Shown here one piece after another: positions 38,148-45,767 of a stretch of DNA of 53,677 bases. This stretch comes from Coriobacteriales bacterium (lineage in GTDB: Bacteria; Actinomycetota; Coriobacteriia; Coriobacteriales; Atopobiaceae). A program made the position numbers and the translations under genes. The notes beneath the pieces are model-generated. The model was not told the DNA's origin. It did no database searches and saw only the letters and a program-made list of their open reading frames with translations. Within the stretch, counting starts at the first letter, position 1. Every line of letters begins with the position of its first letter. The DNA is taken from NCBI GenBank assembly GCA_030529625.1, contig JAUMWN010000007.1, positions 1-53,677 on the forward strand. The letters are read 5' to 3'.

Positions 38148-39371
38148 CTACACGAGCCTACGCAGGTACGCGAGGTCGTCTCCCTCGCCGCGCAGCGCGC
38201 GGTTGAAGTCGGCGATCATCTCCCCGGACTCCAGCATCTGCTGGTACATGCTCTTGTCGGTCACCCACACCTCACCCTGGCGCACGGCCTTGCATGTGGC
38301 CAGAAGCTCGTTCTTGCGCAGCAGGTCATCCAGCGTGTCCACGCCATCGTCGATGGTGGCGTTGTACACCATAACGTCGGCGTCCTTGGCAATCTGGAAG
38401 AACCGCTCCGCCTCGAGCGTCACACTGCTCGCGCCGGGTGTGGCCGGCTCAAGCTCGTCGAAGGCGTAGGTGCCCCCAGCCTGCTCGATCATCTTGGTTA
38501 CGTAGTCCCCCGGCCGACGCACGACGGCCGCCCCGTTGGCGTTGAGGTAGAAGAAGGCGACCGTCTTGCCCGAGTCCACATGCCCAACACCCGCCGCCTG
38601 GTCCACCTGCTCCTGGAACAGCCGCTTGGCCTCGTCTTCGCAGTCGCACAGCACGCCCACGAGCTTAATCCACTCTGCGCGGCCCAACGGTTCGTCCTCG
38701 TAGCTGGAGAGCTCCGTGAGCACGGGAATCCCCAGCTCAACGAGCTTCTCGCGCACCTCGGGCACGTGGTTGATCATGGAGCTCTCCATGGCAAGCCGCA
38801 CACCCCGGTCCACCAGCAGCTCGTAGTCGGGCGCACGGTACTTGCCGCCATACACCATGGCACCGGCGTCCATGGCCTCGCGCGCTGCCGGGATTTGCCA
38901 GTCATCGCGCTCGATACCCGAGACGGTCACGCGATCCAGCATGCCCAGCGCCTGGAACAGGCACAGCGAGTCGCTTGCCGCCAAATACACGTCGCCCAAG
39001 GGCTGCTGGATCACCACGACGTCTTTTGCGAGGTCCTCGGGCACCGTTGCCCCCTTGGGCACGACGAGGTAGCGGGCGCCGTCGGCAAGACAGGCCAGAC
39101 GGTAGCCGCCCGCATACTCGTACACGCAAAAGCGCTTGGCATGGCTCAGCTCGAGCTGGCCCGCCGGCTCCCAGCCACATCCCAGGTCGGGATTTCCAAA
39201 GTCGTCCACGAGCGTCGTGTGGGACGTCTGCGCCTGGCTGGCCCCCGGCGCCGCATCGCCTGAGGCCGCGGCCCCGCCGGCACAGGCGCCCAGGGCCAAA
39301 GCCGTCGCCAGTGCCAGCGCCAGGCACAGCGCCCACGCGCGTCGTCCGCTATGCGGCATCTGCCTGCGCAT
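38148..39371 (-). CDS. ABC transporter substrate-binding lipoprotein (BtuF/FepB family)
   Basis: About 407 residues from the ATG at 39371; the start is uncertain (TTG 39389 and ATG 39359 also possible) because each has a weak ribosome site. A lipoprotein signal peptide ends in ALALGAC. The mature part is the cluster A-III periplasmic-binding fold of the helical-backbone type, with VVIQQPLGDVYLAAS, GMLDRVTVSG, GKYRAPDYELLVDRGV, PVLTELSSYED, YLNANGAAVVRRPGDYV and DVMVYNATIDDG. The substrate is probably corrinoid or a cobalt/iron chelate. The gene starts inside the 3' end of the lipoprotein gene upstream, pointing to coupled translation. Confidence 0.9.
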   Translation of the reverse strand: MRRQMPHSGRRAWALCLALALATALALGACAGGAAASGDAAPGASQAQTSHTTLVDDFGNPDLGCGWEPAGQLELSHAKRFCVYEYAGGYRLACLADGARYLVVPKGATVPEDLAKDVVVIQQPLGDVYLAASDSLCLFQALGMLDRVTVSGIERDDWQIPAAREAMDAGAMVYGGKYRAPDYELLVDRGVRLAMESSMINHVPEVREKLVELGIPVLTELSSYEDEPLGRAEWIKLVGVLCDCEDEAKRLFQEQVDQAAGVGHVDSGKTVAFFYLNANGAAVVRRPGDYVTKMIEQAGGTYAFDELEPATPGASSVTLEAERFFQIAKDADVMVYNATIDDGVDTLDDLLRKNELLATCKAVRQGEVWVTDKSMYQQMLESGEMIADFNRALRGEGDDLAYLRRLV

Positions 39372-39900
39372 CCTGTGAAGGCGAGACAAACGTTATGGTG
39401 TGGTCGTACCACCTGTCACGCCTGTGGCCAAACGCCGCTATGGGCAGCGGCTCGTCGAGTGCGGCCACGGGTATCTCAAACGTGTACTTGCCGTCGTCGC
39501 CCTCAAAGAACTCGTAGATGTCATCCTCCGACGCGTTCTCGGCCTCCTCGGCCGTGCCAAAGTACAGTTTTGAGAAGCCCTCGCCGGGCAGCGCGAGCGT
39601 GGCCGTGTACGAGCCGTCGGCAACGGTGAGCGTGCAGTGCTCCGAGCGGAACATGCTGGAGTCGGTTTGGGCCTCAATCTGGTACGTGCCGTCGGCGAGC
39701 GTGGCCGCCTTTTCCTGCGGCTTGGCCGTGCTGGCATCGGTCGCGTCCGTCGTGGCCGCGTCCTGCTCGGTTACCGCAGGCTCCGGGTCCGCCTTCTGCG
39801 CGGGAGCCGACGCGCCGCAGGCCGCAAGCGAGACACCCAGCAGCAGTGCTGCCGCCGCTCGGGCCGCGCAGAGGTGCCAAGAACCCCGTGTTTCTCTCAT
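39349..39900 (-). CDS. Lipoprotein with NEAT-like beta domain
   Basis: 183 residues. The lipoprotein signal peptide has lipobox SLAAC with Cys28. An Ala/Asp/Thr-rich spacer follows, then a beta-rich domain: LADGTYQIEAQTDSSMF, TLTVADGSYTATLALPG, FSKLYFGTAEEAE, YTFEIPVAALDEPLPIAA. The DGTY opening and IPVxALDxP segment are shared with the surface protein at 22512-23111. The resemblance is to NEAT haem-binding domains, but no coordinating Tyr pair can be confirmed. Placement between the chelatase and the importer suggests delivery of a metal or tetrapyrrole to the binding protein (inference). It starts 3 bases after the cbiK stop. Confidence 0.75.
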   Translation of the reverse strand: MRETRGSWHLCAARAAAALLLGVSLAACGASAPAQKADPEPAVTEQDAATTDATDASTAKPQEKAATLADGTYQIEAQTDSSMFRSEHCTLTVADGSYTATLALPGEGFSKLYFGTAEEAENASEDDIYEFFEGDDGKYTFEIPVAALDEPLPIAAFGHRRDRWYDHTITFVSPSQDAQADAA

Positions 39901-39903
39901 CGC

Positions 39904-40839
39904 CTACGCCTGCTTTCCGTCAATCGCGTCCTGAACGTGCTTCACGTAGAGCTCGTCGATCGCCTCGATCTGGCCCAGGCCCTCAAGCACGCACGTCACC
40001 TCAAAACCGGAGCGCTCCATTACCGAAGCAAAGGACTCGGGGTTGGAGAGGTCGGCCATGTCGTTTGCCGCGTGGTCGCCGGCCACCACCATGAGCGGAC
40101 GCAGCACTGCCTTGGTGCAGTTTGCCGCCGCGGCCGCCAGAGCAATGTCGGCAAAGGTGGGGGTTGACTCCACCGTCGCCACGAAGTAACGCTGCATGCC
40201 CTCCTCCACGAACAGGTCCTGCAGCTGCTTGTAGATCTTGTTCGCGTCGGCCTCGGTGCCATGGCCCATGAGGCAGATCGCGGTGTCGTCGGCCTCGTAC
40301 TTGGCCATCACGTCGTGCAGGGCGTGCACGACCGCCAGCTGGTCTTCCTTGGACACGAGCAGGGGCGCGCCTAGCGAGCATTTGTCAAATTTGTCCGCGT
40401 AGTTGGCAAGTGACTTCTTTATGTCCTGGAACTCGCTGCCGTCCAAGAGGTGCGTGGGCTGCACCACAACCTCTCGCACGCCCTCTGCCACGAGCTTGTC
40501 CATGGCCTCCTCAAAGTTGTCGATGTGGCGGCCGGTGTCCTTTTGTATGTGGTCAATCACAATCTGGGCGGTAAAGGCGCGACGCACGTCGTAGGTGGCA
40601 TACGCCTCGCGGATATCAGCCTCTATGGCACCAATGGTAACGTGTCGGGTGCTCCCATAGCTCGTGCCAAAGCTGGTAACCAAGATTACAGGTTTGGGCG
40701 CAGCGGTTGTGGTCGCATTGCCGGCGGCCTGGTCTGTCGTGCCTGCGGAGGCACATCCCACAAGCCCAGCACCTGCGATGGCTGCCCCGACCGCAGCCGC
40801 GCTTACAAAGGATCGTCGAGAGAGTCGTTGCTGTGTCAT
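39904..40839 (-). CDS. cbiK: Sirohydrochlorin cobaltochelatase with Tat/lipoprotein signal
   Basis: 311 residues. Anaerobic cobalt chelatase that inserts Co(II) into sirohydrochlorin. CbiK motifs are present: VILVTSFGTSYGSTR, VVVQPTHLLDG, the first metal His in CLMGHGTEAD, Glu in ATVESTPTF and the second His in VVAGDHAANDM, matching the His-Glu-His site known in Salmonella CbiK. Unlike the cytosolic enzyme it begins with a twin-arginine signal (SRRSFV, 7-12), a hydrophobic stretch and a lipobox LVGC (Cys29), so it is probably exported and lipid-anchored. Exported CbiK-like proteins are known in Desulfovibrio. It is the first gene of the operon, behind a structured leader. AAAGGAAGG precedes the ATG. 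Confidence 0.93.
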   Translation of the reverse strand: MTQQRLSRRSFVSAAAVGAAIAGAGLVGCASAGTTDQAAGNATTTAAPKPVILVTSFGTSYGSTRHVTIGAIEADIREAYATYDVRRAFTAQIVIDHIQKDTGRHIDNFEEAMDKLVAEGVREVVVQPTHLLDGSEFQDIKKSLANYADKFDKCSLGAPLLVSKEDQLAVVHALHDVMAKYEADDTAICLMGHGTEADANKIYKQLQDLFVEEGMQRYFVATVESTPTFADIALAAAAANCTKAVLRPLMVVAGDHAANDMADLSNPESFASVMERSGFEVTCVLEGLGQIEAIDELYVKHVQDAIDGKQA

Positions 40840-41008
40840 GCTGTCCTTCCTTTCTGGTCATAAGACCTCTAGAGGGCAGCCATGACCGACGGCTCCTGGC
40901 GCGCCGGAATCCTTGTACAGCGTCGGCTGGTCCGGGGTTGAACCGGAATCCGTTAGTAGGCGTTGCAGCTCGATGACCGTACCCTCATATGTCGTTGGTC
41001 TCATTCTA
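40840..41008 (-). promoter_or_regulatory. Structured 5' leader and candidate promoter of the cobalamin operon
   Basis: Read leftward. TAGAAT (complement of 41003-41008) is a good -10, with a weak -35 about 18 bases upstream, giving a leader of about 150 bases. It holds TCCGG-TTCAACC-CCGGA (a T-loop-like hairpin), GCCAGGAGCC, and GGUCAU twice (complements of 40973-40978 and 40882-40887). Either GGUCAU can pair with AUGACC (complement of 40856-40861) next to the ribosome site. This looks like a riboswitch-type switch. The standard cobalamin riboswitch core (GCCACTG, GGGAAG) is not found, so the class is unknown. The rest of the gap, 41009-41195, shows no gene. Confidence 0.4.
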
Positions 41009-41195
41009 TCAATTCCTGCTGCCGCGGTTGACCTCGCGGGCGAGCGTGAGAAACGATCTGTCGACGGCTACTCGCAGCCGTCTTCCGGCCTCGTTTTTGC
41101 GACCGGTCGCTGATAAAGGAAGTGGCATACCTTTTCCAATCATGCGCAATACGACATATTTAAAACAATGACCACATGCCGCAAGGGAGGCAGCG

Positions 41196-42038
41196 ATGTT
41201 CTTTGACCCATTCTTGGTGACCTTCTCGTTTGGCGTGGGCATTTTGGGTGCCATGTTTGGCGGCACGCAAACCTTTATCTGCACGGGGTTTGCCGGCGTC
41301 GTGGTGTATGTGCTCAAGGCGGCGGGTGTGGAGCCCACGCTCCTGGGTGACTCGGTGCTCAACACGCTGTTGCTTCCCGCCATCATCTTTAACGGCTCGG
41401 CAGTCGCCACGGCCGTGGCGGCGCGCAAGTATCCGCAAATCGAGGGATGGGACATAACGCGGTCCCTCATCTTTACCCACGACCCGCTCATCATGCTGGT
41501 GGGAGGGGCCGCGGGCACGGTGGGCTACCTGCTGTTCTCGCTGTTCTCCTACCTTGGCATCCCCACCGACGCCGGTGCGGTGGCCATCGTGTTGGTTGGC
41601 GTGATCGTACGCCTGACCCTGTCCACCGGACGCAAGTGGAACCCAGACGCCACGCAGTACTACCGCGAGGAGGGCGTGCGCTACTGGGTGTTCCAAATCA
41701 TCAACTGCGTGGCCGTCGCCAGCGTGTTTGCCTTCATCCTGGCCGAGACGGGGCCGGCCTTCTACGGCGTGGGCTTCTCGATCTCGGCCCTGCTGCTTAT
41801 CTTTGGCTATGCCGGAGACGGTCAGAAGGTTCCCACCACGCACCAGATAACCGCCGTGGTGGGCACGACGCTCACCCTTACCGGGGGCAACGTGGTGCTT
41901 GCCGTCCTGTTTGGCACCATATCCAACGTTATCTACCTCGTGTCGGCCAAGTACTTTAACGAGGACTGCTCCACGCACATAGACGGCCCCGCGGTGGGCA
42001 TCGCCATCACCACGCTGCTGCTCAACCTCATCTTCTAG
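41196..42038 (+). CDS. Multi-pass membrane protein of unknown function
   Basis: 280 residues with about eight or nine hydrophobic segments and very few charged residues. The first segments contain GVGILGAMFGGTQTFICTG, the middle has a soluble loop (GRKWNPDATQYYREEGVRYW) and the last helices hold TLTGGNVVLAVLFG. I do not recognise the family; it is permease-like but has no ATPase or binding-protein partner. AAGGGAGG lies upstream of the ATG. It is read divergently from cbiK and is followed 46 bases later by an esterase gene, likely the same transcript. Confidence 0.75.
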   Translation: MFFDPFLVTFSFGVGILGAMFGGTQTFICTGFAGVVVYVLKAAGVEPTLLGDSVLNTLLLPAIIFNGSAVATAVAARKYPQIEGWDITRSLIFTHDPLIMLVGGAAGTVGYLLFSLFSYLGIPTDAGAVAIVLVGVIVRLTLSTGRKWNPDATQYYREEGVRYWVFQIINCVAVASVFAFILAETGPAFYGVGFSISALLLIFGYAGDGQKVPTTHQITAVVGTTLTLTGGNVVLAVLFGTISNVIYLVSAKYFNEDCSTHIDGPAVGIAITTLLLNLIF

Positions 42039-42084
42039 CGCCGACACGGCCGCGATTGTCCACGCACGTCCAGAGGAGACCAAC

Positions 42085-42987
42085 ATGTCTGCAACCAGCG
42101 ATGCCGTACGCAAGATGTTTAAGGAGGGCGACGACATTCGCGACGCCGGCCTTGACACGCCGCCAGACGTCGTTCGCGTCGACGACCTGCGCTACGCCAG
42201 CGACGACCCCTGCCAGCTGCTGGACGTGTACCGCCCGCGGGAGCGTGACGGCGAGGTGTTTCCCGTAATCGTGAGCGTGCACGGCGGAGGTTGGGTGTAT
42301 GGCGACAAGGAGCGCTACCAGTGGTATTGCATGAGCCTTGCGCAGCGCGGGTTTGCCGTGGTCAACTTCACCTATCGTCTGGCGCCCGAGCACACCTTTC
42401 CTGCCAGCATGACGGATACCTACAGCGCGTTTGCGTGGGTACTCGAGCATGCCGATGAGTACCTCTTGGACAAAGACCGCGTGTTTGCTGTGGGTGACTC
42501 AGCCGGAGCGCGCATGCTGTCCATGTACGCCATCGCATGCACCGACGCCACCTACGCAGGTAAGCTGGGCATACGCACGCCCCAAGGCTTCGTCCCCAGT
42601 GCCGTGGCGCTCAACTGCGGCGCCTATCGCATCACGATCCCCGAGCACAAGACTGGCGACATGATGCTCGACCTCACGGCCAACCTCATGCAGGACCTGC
42701 TCCCTGAGGGCGGCACGGCAGCCGTATGCGCGCTCATTTCGCCCATCGACCACCTCAACGAACGCTTTCCGCCCGCGTTCGTGATGACCGCCGATGGCGA
42801 CTTTCTGGCCCCAGACGCGCTGCCGCTGGTGCGGGCGCTTATGGACCTCAACGTAGAGGTGAACTTCCACTACTACCAAAGCAACGAGCGCGAGCTGGGT
42901 CACGTGTTCCACTGCAACATGAGACTTACCGAGGCGCACACGTGCAACGACGACGAATGCGCGTTCTTCCACTCGCACCTGTCGTAG
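42085..42987 (+). CDS. Alpha/beta hydrolase (hormone-sensitive-lipase-like esterase)
   Basis: 300 residues. The oxyanion-hole motif HGGGWVYG (66-73) and nucleophile elbow GDSAGAR (Ser139) place it in the alpha/beta hydrolase fold-3 (HSL) esterases. Asp in TADGDFLAPDALP and His in GHVFHCN complete the triad. It has no signal peptide and is likely cytosolic. AGAGGAGACC is the ribosome site. It pairs with the membrane protein upstream; the substrate is unknown. Confidence 0.9.
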   Translation: MSATSDAVRKMFKEGDDIRDAGLDTPPDVVRVDDLRYASDDPCQLLDVYRPRERDGEVFPVIVSVHGGGWVYGDKERYQWYCMSLAQRGFAVVNFTYRLAPEHTFPASMTDTYSAFAWVLEHADEYLLDKDRVFAVGDSAGARMLSMYAIACTDATYAGKLGIRTPQGFVPSAVALNCGAYRITIPEHKTGDMMLDLTANLMQDLLPEGGTAAVCALISPIDHLNERFPPAFVMTADGDFLAPDALPLVRALMDLNVEVNFHYYQSNERELGHVFHCNMRLTEAHTCNDDECAFFHSHLS

Positions 42988-42996
42988 CGCCACACT

Positions 42997-43046
42997 TGCA
43001 CTGGGGGGACAGTCCCCTGTGTTTAGGGGACTGTCCCCCCAGTGCA
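42997..43046. repeat. G-rich palindromic element, copy 9
   Basis: TGCACTGGGGGGACAGTCCC-CT arm (42997-43018), loop GTGTTT, perfect complementary arm (43025-43046). It lies between convergent genes (esterase and cysK), where it could terminate both. Confidence 0.9.
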
Positions 43047-43054
43047 GAAAAGGG

Positions 43055-43966
43055 CTACAGGTCCATGGAGAGATAGCGCTCGCCCGTGTCGGGAAGGACG
43101 GCGACGATGGTCTTACCGGCAAAGGCGTCCTGCGAGGCGATCCTGAGCGCCGCGGTAACGGCCGCGCCCGAGGAGATGCCCACCAGCAGGCCCAGGCGCT
43201 CCGAGAGGAGCTTCTTGGTGGCAATGGCGTCGTCCGACGTGACCTGCAGCACCTCGTCGACCACCGACGCGTCGTAGGTCTTGGGCACGAATCCCGCGCC
43301 AATGCCCTGGATGCGATGCGCTCCCGGCGCACCCCCACTCAGCACGGGCGACTCGGCGGGCTCCACGGCAAAGGCGCGAACGCTGGGCTTTTGCTCCTTG
43401 AGGAAGCGGGCCGATCCCGAGATGGTGCCACCGGTGCCAACGCCGGCCACGATGGCGTCCACCGCACCCTGCGTGGCCTCCCAGATCTCTGGCCCGGTCG
43501 TCTGATAGTGTGCCAGGGGATTGGCCGGGTTCACGAACTGGCCCGCCACGATCGAGCCGGGCGTCTGGGCATGCAGCTCGTCTGCCTTGGCAACGGCCCC
43601 CTTCATGCCCTCCGAGCCCGGCGTGAGTACGATCTGGGCACCGTAGGACGCCGCGAGCTTGCGCCGCTCGATGGACATCGTCTCGGGCATAACCAGAATC
43701 ATGTGGTATCCCAGGGCCGCCGCGAGCATGGCCAAACCCACCCCGGTGTTGCCGCTCGTGGGCTCGATTATGGTTCCCCCAGGCTCGAGCAAACCGTCCT
43801 TGCATGCGGCCTCCACCATCGAGCGTGCAATGCGGTCCTTAATCGACCCACCCGGGTTGGTGGCCTCATATTTGCCAAGCACGCAGGCGTTGCCGTCACC
43901 CAGCATGGAAAGGTCGATCAGCGGCGTGTTGCCAATGAGTCCGTCCACATGCGATGCGTAAGCCAT
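43055..43966 (-). CDS. cysK: Cysteine synthase (O-acetylserine sulfhydrylase)
   Basis: 303 residues from the ATG at 43966 (GGAGG 6 bases upstream). PLP enzyme making cysteine from O-acetylserine and sulfide. Motifs: IGNTPLIDL, ATNPGGSIKDR with PLP Lys43, EPTSGNTGVGLA (substrate loop), GVGTGGTISG phosphate-binding loop and GISSGAAVTAAL. Full length and intact. An Rrf2-type palindrome lies about 100 bases upstream, so it is probably regulated by cysteine or sulfur status. Confidence 0.96.
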   Translation of the reverse strand: MAYASHVDGLIGNTPLIDLSMLGDGNACVLGKYEATNPGGSIKDRIARSMVEAACKDGLLEPGGTIIEPTSGNTGVGLAMLAAALGYHMILVMPETMSIERRKLAASYGAQIVLTPGSEGMKGAVAKADELHAQTPGSIVAGQFVNPANPLAHYQTTGPEIWEATQGAVDAIVAGVGTGGTISGSARFLKEQKPSVRAFAVEPAESPVLSGGAPGAHRIQGIGAGFVPKTYDASVVDEVLQVTSDDAIATKKLLSERLGLLVGISSGAAVTAALRIASQDAFAGKTIVAVLPDTGERYLSMDL

Positions 43967-44066
43967 TCCGTACCTCCAATGTTCGCGTACTGTGTCTAAC
44001 GTCGCTCGGGGAGCGCACCGCATTGCCGCCGGTGCTGCCCCCATCGTTAGCAGAGACTATGCCACG

Positions 44067-44095
44067 GTAATTCCTACTAATCAAGTAGGAATTAC
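44067..44095. promoter_or_regulatory. Palindromic operator upstream of cysK
   Basis: GTAATTCCTACT-AATCA-AGTAGGAATTAC: a perfect 12-bp inverted repeat with a 5-base centre. It is AT-rich against the GC-rich background and about 100 bases before cysK. The TAGGAAT-type core resembles sites of Rrf2-family regulators (CymR/IscR-like). It could also control the divergent DUF1846 gene at 44235. Regulator identity is inference. Confidence 0.6.
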
Positions 44096-44234
44096 ACAAT
44101 GGCAACAAACCCATTCCCACTTGTTATAGTTGCTGCAGAAAGCGCGGAGTATGGTTACAAGGAAGTGTTTATGCGCCCCCTTGCCCCCGATTTGTGCGAA
44201 AATCGCAAAAACCGCCATCGTGGAGGAGTGTGTT

Positions 44235-45716
44235 ATGCGCATTGGGTTTGACAACGACAGCTACATCCACATGCAAGCAGAGCGCATTCGCCGCCGCATC
44301 GACCAGTTTGGCGGCAAGCTCTATCTGGAGTTTGGCGGCAAGCTCTTTGACGACTACCACGCCAGCCGCGTGCTGCCCGGCTTCCAACCCGACAGCAAGG
44401 CACGCATGCTCTCGGCCCTGGCCGACGACGCGGAGGTCCTGGTGGCCATCAATGCCCAGGACATCGAGAAGAACAAGCGTCGCAGCGACATAGGCATTGG
44501 CTACGACGAGGACGCCCTGCGCCTTATGGACATGTTTCGGGCCATGGGCATGTTGGCCAACAAGGTGGTCATCACGCGCTTTACGGGACAGCCCCACGCC
44601 GAGGCATACCAGCGGCGTCTGGAGGCCATGGGCGTGGAGTGCTACCGTCACTACCCCATCGACGGCTATCCCTCCAACACCCAGCTCATCGTGAGCGACG
44701 ATGGCTTCGGCCGCAACGAATTTGCCCAAACCTCACGCTCGCTGGTGGTGGTAACGGCGCCTGGTCCGGGTTCCGGAAAGCTCGCCACCTGCCTGAGCCA
44801 GCTGTATCACGAGCACAAGCGCGGCACCAAGGCCGGCTATGCCAAGTTCGAGACGTTCCCGGTATGGAACCTCGCTCTCGAGCACCCGGTAAACGTTGCG
44901 TACGAGGCCGCGACCGCCGACCTGGACGACCGGAACATCATCGATCCCTTCCACCTGGAGGCCTACGGTGAGGTGTGCGTCAACTACAACCGCGACGTGG
45001 AGACCTTCCCCGTGGTGAAGGCCCTACTCACCAAGATACAGGGCGAGAGCCCCTACCAGTCCCCCACCGACATGGGGGTAAACATGGTGGGCAAATGCAT
45101 CTCGGCCGACCCCATCTGCCAGGAGGCCGCAAAGAACGAGATCGTCCGCCGGTACTTTTGGACAGCCGTGCAGCTCAAGCGCACCGGCGTGGGTGAGGAC
45201 TCGCTGGCAAAGATCGAGCTGCTCATGGGCAAGGCAGGCGTGAGCGAGGACTACTCCCCTGCCCGTGCCGCGGCGCTGGCCAAGGAGGAGGAGACGGGCA
45301 AGCCGGCGGCCGCCATGGTGCTGCCCGACGGCTCGCTGGTCACGGGCAAAACCTCGGACCTGCTGGGCGCCGCCTCGTCGCTTCTGCTCAACGCACTCAA
45401 ACGCGTGGCTGGCATCCCCAAGGAGCACTACGTGGTGAGCGATGCCGCGCTCGAGCCCATCTGCCGACTCAAGACCGAGCATCTGCACAGCCGCAACCCG
45501 CGCCTGCACTCCGACGAGACGCTCATCGCGCTGTCCATCAGCTCGGCGACGAACGAGGAGGCCGCCAAGGTCATCGAGGCGGCCGCAGAGCTGCAGGGAT
45601 GCGACGCGTACTTCTCGGTAATCGTGTCGCCCACCGACGAGAAGCTCTACCGCAGCCTGGGCATTAACGTGTGCAGCGAGCCCAAGTACGAACGCCACAC
45701 GTACTACCACCGCTAA
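44235..45716 (+). CDS. DUF1846 (UPF0371) family protein
   Basis: 493 residues from the ATG at 44235, with GGAGGAG 7 bases upstream; the longer upstream frame is not needed. Conserved family segments: FDNDSYIHMQAERIRRRIDQ-type start, YLEFGGKLFDDYHASRVLPG, TAPGPGSGKLATCLSQLYHE, KAGYAKFETFPVWNL, PYQSPTDMGVNMVG and ISSATNEEAAKVIEAAAEL. Length is typical. Structures are known for the family but no established biochemical role; a GPGSGK loop hints at phosphate or nucleotide binding. It stands alone, divergent from cysK. Confidence 0.92.
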   Translation: MRIGFDNDSYIHMQAERIRRRIDQFGGKLYLEFGGKLFDDYHASRVLPGFQPDSKARMLSALADDAEVLVAINAQDIEKNKRRSDIGIGYDEDALRLMDMFRAMGMLANKVVITRFTGQPHAEAYQRRLEAMGVECYRHYPIDGYPSNTQLIVSDDGFGRNEFAQTSRSLVVVTAPGPGSGKLATCLSQLYHEHKRGTKAGYAKFETFPVWNLALEHPVNVAYEAATADLDDRNIIDPFHLEAYGEVCVNYNRDVETFPVVKALLTKIQGESPYQSPTDMGVNMVGKCISADPICQEAAKNEIVRRYFWTAVQLKRTGVGEDSLAKIELLMGKAGVSEDYSPARAAALAKEEETGKPAAAMVLPDGSLVTGKTSDLLGAASSLLLNALKRVAGIPKEHYVVSDAALEPICRLKTEHLHSRNPRLHSDETLIALSISSATNEEAAKVIEAAAELQGCDAYFSVIVSPTDEKLYRSLGINVCSEPKYERHTYYHR

Positions 45717-45720
45717 CGGA

Positions 45721-45761
45721 AAACCTGCACTGGGGGGACTGTCCCCCCAGTGCAGGTTTTG
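45721..45761. terminator. G-rich palindrome, short variant, as bidirectional terminator (copy 10)
   Basis: AAAACCTGCACTGGGGGGAC and its perfect 20-base complement around a central T, with A-run before and T-run after. It lacks the loop and inner arm of the other copies. It lies between the convergent DUF1846 and SpoIIE-type genes and has the form of a bidirectional rho-independent terminator. Confidence 0.8.
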
Positions 45762-45767
45762 TGACGT

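Noticed and set aside
40920..40990. tRNA-like T-arm (TCCGG-TTCAACC-CCGGA) on the minus strand
   Set aside because: No matching 5' acceptor strand, D arm or anticodon arm can be built around it; treated as part of the cbiK leader.
13247..45761. CRISPR array made of the G-rich repeats
   Set aside because: Copies are kilobases apart, palindromic and without regular spacers; no cas genes are present.
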